From CBDHHC01 sp050633205 (GTDB lineage: Bacteria; Pseudomonadota; Alphaproteobacteria; Rhizobiales; CBDHHC01), in NCBI GenBank assembly GCA_050633205.1, contig JBOEGA010000229.1:1-8368 (forward strand): a stretch of 8,368 bases of DNA, given 5' to 3'. Positions within the stretch are counted from its first letter, which is position 1; every line of letters starts with the position of its first letter. This document shows, one piece after another, positions 1 to 5,621 of the stretch. The notes beneath the pieces are model-generated. The model saw nothing but the letters and a program-made list of their open reading frames with translations, made no database searches and was not told the DNA's origin. A program made the translations under genes and the position numbers.

Positions 1-124
1 CTTGTGTAGAGCCTTATCCGGGGCTGGGCATTCTGCCCTGACCCTGATAGTCATGCCAGCTTTTCGGAACACAAAAAAACATAGTCGATACGACCTGCAA
101 CTTCTCGACGTCCGGGGCAAAGCG
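1..124. other. Left-edge stretch without a supported gene
   Basis: No confident gene lies here. On the minus strand an ATG at 54-52 opens a frame that runs off the left edge (18 codons, beginning MTIRVRAECP), but it has no good Shine-Dalgarno and is too short to judge. A small hairpin (GGGCA 26-30 with TGCCC 34-38) and a run of seven T on the minus strand (79-73) are visible. The T run lies downstream of the DUF1963 gene and follows a weak 5-bp GTCGA/TCGAC inverted repeat, so it could be a poor terminator, but the spacing and stem are unconvincing. The stretch could also be the edge of a dispersed intergenic repeat; that is a guess. Confidence 0.3.
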
Positions 125-1540
125 CTACCATCCCTCAACAGTAAGCTTCATATCGTGAAATTGAAGCTGCTTTAAATCTTCCTCTTTAATCCAGAAACGC
201 AGCTCACCAACATCCCCCCAATGCCACCTCATAACTTTGTCAGTACTGAAACTCATCAGAACCATATAGCTTTCTGGTGGAAAACCTTCGCAATAATGAT
301 GTCCCATCATTTGACCAACAATCGTCTGTCGGTGGCGTATATAACTAATAAAATCCATTGCTCTTTCAGGGAAAGAAAATCCGGATTCCCAGTCATTTTC
401 AAAACTCAAATCAATGCTGGCAATAAACGAACTTTCCAGCCAACTTGAGACCCTGGAATGGTTTAGCCTGTCCATATGCCCACGCGGAGTTGTTCTATTC
501 CAAGTTAAATTATCCTGACTATTTTCGCTTCGTTTTTTGCAATACTCCGAAAATTCCTTAAAATACTCTTTGAGTTCCTCCTTGATATGAGCTTCAAAAT
601 TGAACTCTTTTTGCGCAAGATCATTACACCACGAGCGAAACAGGGATCGTTCCTTAAAGTTCAATGGTTGATACAAGTCTTTATGTTTACATTTCTCTTC
701 CCACTTGAGGGCCTGATTAAGGGCTGCAGTATATCGTTCCTTTACTGGCTGTGCATCACTAGCTAAGACTTCATTCTTTTCAAGAAGTTTATCAATTTCG
801 GCAATTGCGTTATGCATTTCAAGCTTCACAGTTCCCGCAAATGTTCTAATAAACAAAAGGCAGTAAGGATAATCGCTATCAGGTAGATTAAATTTTTCAT
901 CTTTGTATTCGAACATGTACGAATAATGGGCAGGTGGCCATATGATCGGAGCATTTTCATCATAATGAGGGTGTTCTATCTCAAAAATTAAATCTTCCCA
1001 CTCTTCATAATCAATTTTATCTTCATCATATCCAAGTTCATAAGGTTCGCTTAACCTCGTAATCGTTAGATTAGAGCTGACACGCCACTTGGGAAATATA
1101 TCAAATCTTGGGTCTTCGGCATACTCTTCCTCAGTTAACCATTGGTGTTTCCATTCATAATTTTTATTTTCATAAAACCTTTGAAGTTTTTTAGGTGCAT
1201 TGGCAACGGGGAGCTCCGAGGATCTTCTTGGACTATATAAAACTCGTGGCAGGAAAAGCATTTTATCAAGAAAAAAGTATAAAGTACCTTTGCTTGGAAG
1301 TAGATGTCGGGTTGAAAAATTCGGAAATTCTTCAATGCCAAACTGTCCAAGAAACAATAATCCACTGCCATCTTTTTCACTGAGTGGCCAGGATAGGTTG
1401 GGAGGAAGTTTAGGGTGCCCACCGACGTAGCTTTGGATATTCGAATTGGGATCAGGTGGAAATACCCTCGAAAAAAAGACTGCTGTCTTTTGTGTGGCGA
1501 GTATTCTTTTCAACAGCTCTTGCTTGTCAAGCTTGCCCAT
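125..1540 (-). CDS. Enlarged DUF1963 (YwqG-like) family protein
   Basis: Cytoplasmic protein of the DUF1963/YwqG family, whose biochemical role is not established. The N-terminal family hallmark GGHPKLPPNLSWP is at residues 40-52, followed by FLGQF near 64-68. The C-terminal part (about 410-471) has the usual pattern: a WHWGDVGELRFWIKEEDL stretch and a short final strand. Between them lies a long acidic, charged and probably helical insertion (about 120-340), which makes the 471-aa protein much longer than typical members (roughly 250-300 aa). No signal peptide or membrane segment is seen. An upstream in-frame ATG at 1549 would add three residues, but AAAGG sits only one base before it and ten bases before the ATG at 1540, so 1540 is preferred. 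It lies 60 bases downstream of rsmD on the same strand, with visibly higher AT content than its neighbours, which suggests separate or recent acquisition. Family assignment is firm; function unknown. Confidence 0.85.
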   Translation of the reverse strand: MGKLDKQELLKRILATQKTAVFFSRVFPPDPNSNIQSYVGGHPKLPPNLSWPLSEKDGSGLLFLGQFGIEEFPNFSTRHLLPSKGTLYFFLDKMLFLPRVLYSPRRSSELPVANAPKKLQRFYENKNYEWKHQWLTEEEYAEDPRFDIFPKWRVSSNLTITRLSEPYELGYDEDKIDYEEWEDLIFEIEHPHYDENAPIIWPPAHYSYMFEYKDEKFNLPDSDYPYCLLFIRTFAGTVKLEMHNAIAEIDKLLEKNEVLASDAQPVKERYTAALNQALKWEEKCKHKDLYQPLNFKERSLFRSWCNDLAQKEFNFEAHIKEELKEYFKEFSEYCKKRSENSQDNLTWNRTTPRGHMDRLNHSRVSSWLESSFIASIDLSFENDWESGFSFPERAMDFISYIRHRQTIVGQMMGHHYCEGFPPESYMVLMSFSTDKVMRWHWGDVGELRFWIKEEDLKQLQFHDMKLTVEGW

Positions 1541-1550
1541 AATACGCATA

Positions 1551-1555
1551 CCTTT
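1551..1555 (-). promoter_or_regulatory. Ribosome binding site deciding the DUF1963 start
   Basis: AAAGG on the minus strand lies one base upstream of the ATG at 1549, which is too close to serve it, and ten bases upstream of the in-frame ATG at 1540. This favours the second ATG as the real start. The 60-base gap up to the rsmD stop is AT-rich and has a TATACT on the minus strand, but no convincing -35 partner and no terminator for rsmD. Read-through from rsmD is therefore possible. Confidence 0.45.
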
Positions 1556-1609
1556 ATTGTTCTTATTAATTTTATTGATGAGTATAGGCTAAATTAGACA
1601 CAACCCACA

Positions 1610-2167
1610 TCACCCAAACCGCCCAATCCAGATCGTCGTATCCCCATACTTCCGCTCATCAATCACCATAAACCCATCAGGAAATGCCAGCTCATTGCCC
1701 GTACGCTCCTCAAGAACGCAGAGCGCACCATCCGCAAGCCAGTTCCCCTCATAGGCAGCGATCAGCGCTTTTTCGCCCAGCCCCTTGTCATAGGGCGGGT
1801 CGGCGAAGAGCAGGTCGAACTGGCCCATGGTTCCGGAATCGCCGAGCTTGGTCGCATTGCGCTTGAAAAGCTTGGTCCGGCCCATCGCGCCCATACTTTC
1901 AATATTGCGCCGGATCGCGCCGCGCGCATCAATGCCATCATCGACCAGCAGAATAAATTCGGCACCTCTGGATAGCGCCTCAAGTCCAAGCGCCCCGGTT
2001 CCGGCAAATAGGTCCAGAACCCGCGCCCCCTCAAGCTCAAAATCATCAATGCCATGAGCCAGCACATTAAACAGCGCTTCGCGGACACGGTCAGAGGTCG
2101 GCCGGGTTGCATTTCCCTTCGGCGCAAAAATCTGCGTCCCTTTATAGTCACCACCTACAACTCTCAT
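1610..2167 (-). CDS. rsmD: 16S rRNA (guanine(966)-N(2))-methyltransferase RsmD
   Basis: Transfers a methyl group from S-adenosylmethionine to N2 of G966 in 16S rRNA during 30S assembly, in the cytoplasm. The 185-aa length is normal for the family. Visible motifs are the N-terminal MRVVGGDYKG and a TRPTSDRVREALFNVL segment (21-36), both typical of RsmD; the SAM-binding loop LDLFAGTGALGLEALSRGA (51-69); and the catalytic DPPY at 123-126, preceded by FDLLFA. The start codon overlaps the stop of the upstream pseudouridine synthase gene in an ATGA (2164-2167), so the two are very probably one mRNA with coupled translation. Both products modify rRNA, which fits the operon. No terminator is visible after the stop. 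Identification is confident. Confidence 0.95.
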   Translation of the reverse strand: MRVVGGDYKGTQIFAPKGNATRPTSDRVREALFNVLAHGIDDFELEGARVLDLFAGTGALGLEALSRGAEFILLVDDGIDARGAIRRNIESMGAMGRTKLFKRNATKLGDSGTMGQFDLLFADPPYDKGLGEKALIAAYEGNWLADGALCVLEERTGNELAFPDGFMVIDERKYGDTTIWIGRFG

Positions 2168-3123
2168 TTCGTCCGCCTGTTTTGAGTATTGCGCTGGTTG
2201 CCCGGTTTGGAATTTCCGGGTTTAGGATTTCCCGGCCTGGAGTTAGCAGGTTTCGGACTACCTGACTTCGGGTTTCTGGGCTTATGCTGTCTGGCAGCTG
2301 GCTTCTGTTTGCCCTCGACAGGCTTTTTGTCTCCGGTTTTAGCAGTATGCCTGCGGTCCTGTGACAGCCCGATCTCTTTGGAAAGCTTGGAGCCAAGCTG
2401 CTCAATCAGGGCTTTCCTCTTCACTTCAATCAGCTCGCCGGGGTTCATGTCCCCAAGATTAAATGGCCCGTAGGATGTCCTGATCAGCCTGTTCACCTGA
2501 AGCCCGAGAGAGCCCAGAACATTCTTCACTTCCCGATTCTTTCCCTCGCGAAACGCCACGGTAAGCCAGCAGTTTGTCCCCTGTTCCCGCTCCAGATGAG
2601 CCTCAATCGGTCCATATTTCACGCCATCCACAGTTATTCCGTCACTGAGCTTCTTTAGCTGATCCTCGGTAACTCTGCCATTGGCACGCACCCGGTAGCG
2701 TCTTAACCATCCGGTAGAAGGAAGCTCCAGCGCTCGCGCCAGATGACCGTCAGTGGTCAGCAGAAGCAGCCCTTCAGTGTTAATATCCAGCCTTCCAACC
2801 GAAATAACCCGCGGCAACTGGTCCTGTATTGCCCTGAAAACCGTGGGGCGCCCCTCAGGATCCTTATGCGTGGTAACAAGCCCCTTGGGTTTGTTATAGC
2901 GCCAGAGCTGCACCTGCTGGGCGTCTGGAAGCGGTTTTCCATCAACCATAACAACGTCTTTTTCTGTAATAATACAGGCAGGTGTATCCAATTGCTTACC
3001 GTTTATGGTAACTCTGCCTTGAAAAATCCACTTTTCCGCGTCACGACGGGAACAAAGCCCTGATCGGGCGATAGCTTTGGCGATACGGATTTCTGTATTG
3101 GACGGGTTTGCAGAGTTGGTCAT
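2164..3123 (-). CDS. rluB: RluB-type 23S rRNA pseudouridine synthase with repetitive basic tail
   Basis: Member of the RsuA/RluB/RluE/RluF family, which isomerises a specific uridine in rRNA to pseudouridine. An S4 RNA-binding domain occupies about residues 12-60 (IAKAIARSGLCSRRDAEKWI). The catalytic core follows: NKPKG at 77-81, DPEGRPTVF at 88-96, the catalytic aspartate D113 in GRLDINTEGLLLLTTDG, REGKNREVK at 192-200 and NRLIRTSYGP at 211-220. The DPEGRPTVF and GKNREV patterns fit RluB (target U2605) better than RsuA, but the exact target is inferred. Residues from about 250 to 319 form a lysine-, proline- and asparagine-rich tail with pentapeptide repeats, which is not part of the catalytic fold and probably adds RNA affinity. 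The ATG at 3123 has AGGA about 12 bases upstream, a rather long spacing. It is the first gene of the pair with rsmD. Confidence 0.9.
   Translation of the reverse strand: MTNSANPSNTEIRIAKAIARSGLCSRRDAEKWIFQGRVTINGKQLDTPACIITEKDVVMVDGKPLPDAQQVQLWRYNKPKGLVTTHKDPEGRPTVFRAIQDQLPRVISVGRLDINTEGLLLLTTDGHLARALELPSTGWLRRYRVRANGRVTEDQLKKLSDGITVDGVKYGPIEAHLEREQGTNCWLTVAFREGKNREVKNVLGSLGLQVNRLIRTSYGPFNLGDMNPGELIEVKRKALIEQLGSKLSKEIGLSQDRRHTAKTGDKKPVEGKQKPAARQHKPRNPKSGSPKPANSRPGNPKPGNSKPGNQRNTQNRRTK
2200..2274 (-). repeat. Five degenerate 15-base repeats in the rluB tail
   Basis: Codons 284-308 of the pseudouridine synthase encode five tandem pentapeptides: NPKSG, SPKPA, NSRPG, NPKPG and NSKPG, i.e. (N/S)(P/S)(K/R)(P/S)(G/A). 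At the DNA level this is a 15-base period that stays in frame, so copy number can change without a frameshift. The encoded segment is basic and certainly disordered. Confidence 0.8.
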
Positions 3124-3159
3124 TAGTTATGGTCATCCTGGATTGCTGAAAGTTGGGTG

Positions 3160-3204
3160 GAGTCCGTAGCACATTTTTGATTGAGCCCGTAGCACACTTT
3201 AATC
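3160..3204. repeat. Two-copy tandem repeat in the rluB/3222 divergent spacer
   Basis: Two head-to-tail copies with a 23-base period occupy most of the spacer between the divergent genes. Both begin GAG(T/C)CCGTAGCACA, with the identical CCGTAGCACA core at 3164-3173 and 3187-3196, followed by a T-rich end. The period is close to two helical turns, so a protein bound at both cores would lie on about the same DNA face. It may be an operator for one or both flanking genes or a short local duplication. No clear -10/-35 pair could be assigned to either direction in this spacer. Confidence 0.6.
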
Positions 3205-3208
3205 GAGT

Positions 3209-3218
3209 AAGGGAGAGG
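3209..3218 (+). promoter_or_regulatory. Strong ribosome binding site fixing the start at 3222
   Basis: The purine run AAGGGAGAGG ends three bases before the ATG at 3222, with the AGGGAG core about six bases away. It supports ATG 3222 over the in-frame TTG at 3153, which has no such signal and would translate through the tandem repeat. Confidence 0.7.
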
Positions 3219-3221
3219 CCT

Positions 3222-4256
3222 ATGCGTCGCGACAGTATAATAAAAGCAATAGAGAAACTACGTGAAGCCTTGATGGATTCACAGGTCAGGGAAGTTCTCC
3301 GGGTTGCCCGCGCCGCTCCTCAGAATGAAGATACAAGCTTAACGCAGAAAATGCTAATGTCTTATAGCATTTTCTCACAGCATCACCTGAATTTCGGTGA
3401 GGGCGAAAAATACCTGATGTCTTTATTCGGGCTGGCACCTTTGGTTAACGTCAATTTCTGGTCAGGCCTGCTGGATGGTGATCGCAACCTGTCCCAGAAA
3501 ATGCTCTCCGATATCGAGGTCGGTGTTTACAACGTAATTTACGTAATGCCGAAGTTTAAAGACCTGCTCGTTCGCGATACGGACAAGTCGGGTTTCGTTA
3601 TCAAACTTCAGGATGGCCTGGAAAAAGAAGTTCATCAGCTTCGTGTCTTCATTGCCGAGAAGGGCAATACCCTGACCGACACCGCCATCGTGATGAACGT
3701 AATTCGTTCAATTGAAGAGCTGTATGAGTGCTTCGCCCTTATGAATAAGTCCGGCTATGTCGCCCTTGCAATTGGCAGCATGGATTCTGGCGATGCAAAA
3801 ACAATAGACTTTTTCGGCAATGACCAGGTCGTTAACGATGTAAAAGAAACGATTACCGATGTCTGGTATAAGGTAAAGCACAGCCGCAACAGCGAAAATA
3901 TGCGCTACCAGATTGAAGTATCATTGATGGGAGCAGGTTTTGTAAATCGCATCAATGAACTCAAGGGTAAAGGAGCATTAAGCGAGGAAGAGAGCCAGAG
4001 AATTACCCGCTCCGTTCCACGTGCAATTGAAACCCTGTTCCAGAACGGTGCTTATACATCCGACATGGATAAGGAAGAGGATTCAAGAGCGAGTTCTATC
4101 CTGCAACGCCAGGTCGCCCAGATCGAATTAAAATCAGACAGAAATACGAGTGAGCAGACAATATCAAATGGTGCAGCCGAAACCGCTCCACAAGGAGAAG
4201 TTGTACACCATCTGGATGCAGACGCACAGGATGCAGAGTTTGTAGAAGCTCAATAA
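3222..4256 (+). CDS. Hypothetical protein, 344 aa, helical with acidic tail
   Basis: I do not recognise this protein. It has 344 residues, no signal peptide, no transmembrane segment and only one cysteine (C170), so it looks soluble and cytoplasmic. Residues 1-30 form a basic amphipathic helix (RRDSIIKAIEKLREALMDSQ). Residues 40-110 include an aromatic stretch (YLMSLFGLAPLVNVNFWSGL). Residues 130-275 are mainly predicted helix with regular heptad-like leucine/isoleucine/valine spacing. Residues 280-344 are a polar, Glu/Asp-rich, probably disordered tail ending DADAQDAEFVEAQ. No nucleotide-binding loop, metal cluster or helix-turn-helix is evident. Codon use looks like the neighbours', and the good Shine-Dalgarno and downstream terminator argue for a real, separately transcribed gene. 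It is flanked by a repeat-bearing promoter region and a terminator, so it is probably monocistronic. No function is proposed. Confidence 0.85.
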   Translation: MRRDSIIKAIEKLREALMDSQVREVLRVARAAPQNEDTSLTQKMLMSYSIFSQHHLNFGEGEKYLMSLFGLAPLVNVNFWSGLLDGDRNLSQKMLSDIEVGVYNVIYVMPKFKDLLVRDTDKSGFVIKLQDGLEKEVHQLRVFIAEKGNTLTDTAIVMNVIRSIEELYECFALMNKSGYVALAIGSMDSGDAKTIDFFGNDQVVNDVKETITDVWYKVKHSRNSENMRYQIEVSLMGAGFVNRINELKGKGALSEEESQRITRSVPRAIETLFQNGAYTSDMDKEEDSRASSILQRQVAQIELKSDRNTSEQTISNGAAETAPQGEVVHHLDADAQDAEFVEAQ

Positions 4257-4284
4257 ACAATCGGGCCGTAAATTAAAAACTGTG

Positions 4285-4319
4285 AAAGCTGCCGGAATAA
4301 AATTTCGGCAGCTTTTTTT
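4285..4319 (+). terminator. Rho-independent terminator after the 344-aa gene
   Basis: A perfect 10-bp stem, AAAGCTGCCG (4285-4294) paired with CGGCAGCTTT (4306-4315), has an 11-base AT-rich loop and runs into seven T (4313-4319). It lies 29 bases after the stop codon at 4254-4256 and should end that transcript cleanly, so the next gene at 4519 needs its own promoter. Confidence 0.9.
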
Positions 4320-4390
4320 ATGATTTCTCTCCCCATTTACGAATTCCTAACCACAAGAAAAGACCAGGTTGTTCCAGGGTATTCATCACA

Positions 4391-4418
4391 TTCAACATTA
4401 ACTTGATTGCTTTATACT
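4391..4418 (+). promoter_or_regulatory. Weak candidate promoter before the deacylase gene
   Basis: A TATACT (4413-4418, five of six matches to the -10 consensus) has TTCAAC 16 bases upstream, a poor -35. A second option nearby is TTGAAA at 4438-4443 with TATAAA at 4464-4469, but their 20-base spacing is too long. The preceding terminator makes a promoter somewhere in 4320-4518 necessary; which one is used cannot be settled by eye. Nothing else was seen in this 198-base gap. Confidence 0.25.
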
Positions 4419-4518
4419 GATTTTTGTTTACGTCCTCTTGAAAAAAGAGTGAAAGTACTAATGTATAAAATATCACTCATGGAACGTTTCTCCACGCGGA
4501 TGGGGTCAGGGAAAATAA

Positions 4519-5556
4519 ATGCGTCAGAACTTTAAGATTGGTGCCGAGGAAATCGCGCCGGGACAACACAAGCTCGTGGATCTTCCAGTTGCGAAGTTAG
4601 CCAATCACACACCGGTATTTCTGCCGGTACATGTCTTTCACGGAAAGGAAGACGGGCCCACACTGTTTGTCAGTGCAGCAGTTCATGGCGATGAAGTTAT
4701 GGGCGTTGAGATTATTCAGCGGATAATGAAAACTGAAGGTCTGCAGGAACTGTGCGGAACACTTCTGTGTATCCCGATTGTCAATGCCTACGGTTTTATC
4801 AGTCATACCAGATACCTTCCGGACAGAAGGGACCTGAACAGGTGTTTTCCCGGCAAACCGCAGGGAGCACTGGCCGAACAGCTTGCCCATATATTTATGA
4901 CTGAAATCGTAAGTAAATCGGATATCGGTATAGATCTGCACACAGCAGCAGTACACAGAACCAACCTGCCTCAGATCAGAAGTCATTTTGCTCATGATAA
5001 TACACTTGAACTTGCAAAGGTTTTTGGTGCTCCGGTAATGCTCGAGTCCGGATTGCGTCCGGGGTCTTTGAGAGAAGCTGCCTTTCAGGTTGGCGTTGAA
5101 GTTCTGGTATTTGAAGCAGGTGAAGCACTGCGCCTTGATGAGCTGTCGGTCCGTTCAGGTACACTGGGTGTATTGCGTGTGATGAACGAACTGAAAATGC
5201 TCCCGGAAATAGAAATCCCGTCAAGTGACATACTTCCCGTATTGTCCAGATCCAGCAAATGGGTCCGGGCAGGAGAGGGCGGATTGTTGCGGGCCAATAA
5301 AGCCTCAGGTGACAGCGTTGTAAAAGGTGAGGTTCTGGCTACAATTGTAAACCCTTACGAGGATATTGTAACCGAGGTAACTTCGGTTACTGATGGCCTG
5401 ATAATCGGGCGAACCAAACTGGCTGTAGTAAACAGAGGAGATGCTCTCTTCCATGTCGCCAGAGTAGCAAAGCCGGAACTGGCAGAGCAGAAAGTCGCTG
5501 ATATCGCTGATGAACTGGATCACGATCCCATCTTCGACGAAGACGAAATTATATAA
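4519..5556 (+). CDS. Succinylglutamate desuccinylase/aspartoacylase-family zinc hydrolase
   Basis: Zinc-dependent deacylase of the AstE/AspA family (M14-like fold), which hydrolyses the amide of N-acyl amino acids in the cytoplasm. The zinc ligands are visible: H56 and E59 in AVHGDE and H141 in IDLHTA. The substrate-carboxylate-binding DLNRCFPG is at 105-112 (N107, R108), and the likely catalytic glutamate is E199 in VFEAGEA. Residues about 250-315 form a C-terminal beta-barrel resembling a biotinyl/lipoyl fold (GEGGLL, SGDSVVKGEVLATIVNP), as in aspartoacylases; the last 25 residues are acidic. At 345 aa it is normal for this bacterial branch. The neighbours are not an arginine succinyltransferase (ast) cluster nor a RimK glutamate-ligase gene, so the acyl substrate is unknown. 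AGGGA at 4508-4512 precedes the ATG. A LysR-type gene follows after 65 bases on the same strand. Family confident, substrate not. Confidence 0.9.
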   Translation: MRQNFKIGAEEIAPGQHKLVDLPVAKLANHTPVFLPVHVFHGKEDGPTLFVSAAVHGDEVMGVEIIQRIMKTEGLQELCGTLLCIPIVNAYGFISHTRYLPDRRDLNRCFPGKPQGALAEQLAHIFMTEIVSKSDIGIDLHTAAVHRTNLPQIRSHFAHDNTLELAKVFGAPVMLESGLRPGSLREAAFQVGVEVLVFEAGEALRLDELSVRSGTLGVLRVMNELKMLPEIEIPSSDILPVLSRSSKWVRAGEGGLLRANKASGDSVVKGEVLATIVNPYEDIVTEVTSVTDGLIIGRTKLAVVNRGDALFHVARVAKPELAEQKVADIADELDHDPIFDEDEII

Positions 5557-5559
5557 AAC

Positions 5560-5588
5560 TTGCCATAAGGCATGTGAATAGCTATAGT
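5560..5588 (+). promoter_or_regulatory. Sigma-70-type promoter of the LysR gene
   Basis: TTGCCA (5560-5565, five of six matches to -35) and TATAGT (5583-5588, five of six to -10) are separated by exactly 17 bases. Transcription would start near 5595, giving a leader of about 27 bases before the ATG at 5622. The -35 overlaps a small inverted repeat, TGCC-ATAA-GGCA (5561-5572), which contains a CATAAG hexamer. Confidence 0.65.
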
Positions 5589-5619
5589 CAGGTTCATAAG
5601 TAACCCTTATGAGACCTGA
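5588..5619 (+). promoter_or_regulatory. Inverted repeat at the LysR gene start, probable autoregulatory operator
   Basis: TCAGGTTCATAAG (5588-5600) and CTTATGAGACCTGA (5606-5619) form a 13-bp inverted repeat with one unpaired G (5613) and a 5-base centre. The inner part, TAAG-N5-CTTA (5597-5609), has the T-N11-A form of a LysR-type box. It covers the predicted transcription start and ends two bases before the start codon, so a bound regulator would block its own promoter. The RNA could also fold as a hairpin over the weak GAG Shine-Dalgarno (5611-5613). Operator use is inferred. Confidence 0.6.
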
Positions 5620-5621
5620 TT

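Noticed and set aside
51..131. 26-codon minus-strand frame whose ATG overlaps the DUF1963 stop and whose TGA overlaps the ATG at 54
   Set aside because: The chain of overlaps looks like translational coupling, but the peptide is very short, has no recognisable features and could arise by chance.
1762..2154. Overlapping frames within rsmD on both strands
   Set aside because: Serine-, arginine- and proline-rich translations typical of frame-shifted reading of a GC-richer gene; rsmD itself has complete motifs.
3153..3221. TTG start extending the 344-aa protein by 23 residues
   Set aside because: It has no Shine-Dalgarno and would translate through the tandem repeat, whereas ATG 3222 has a strong purine-rich site at the right distance.
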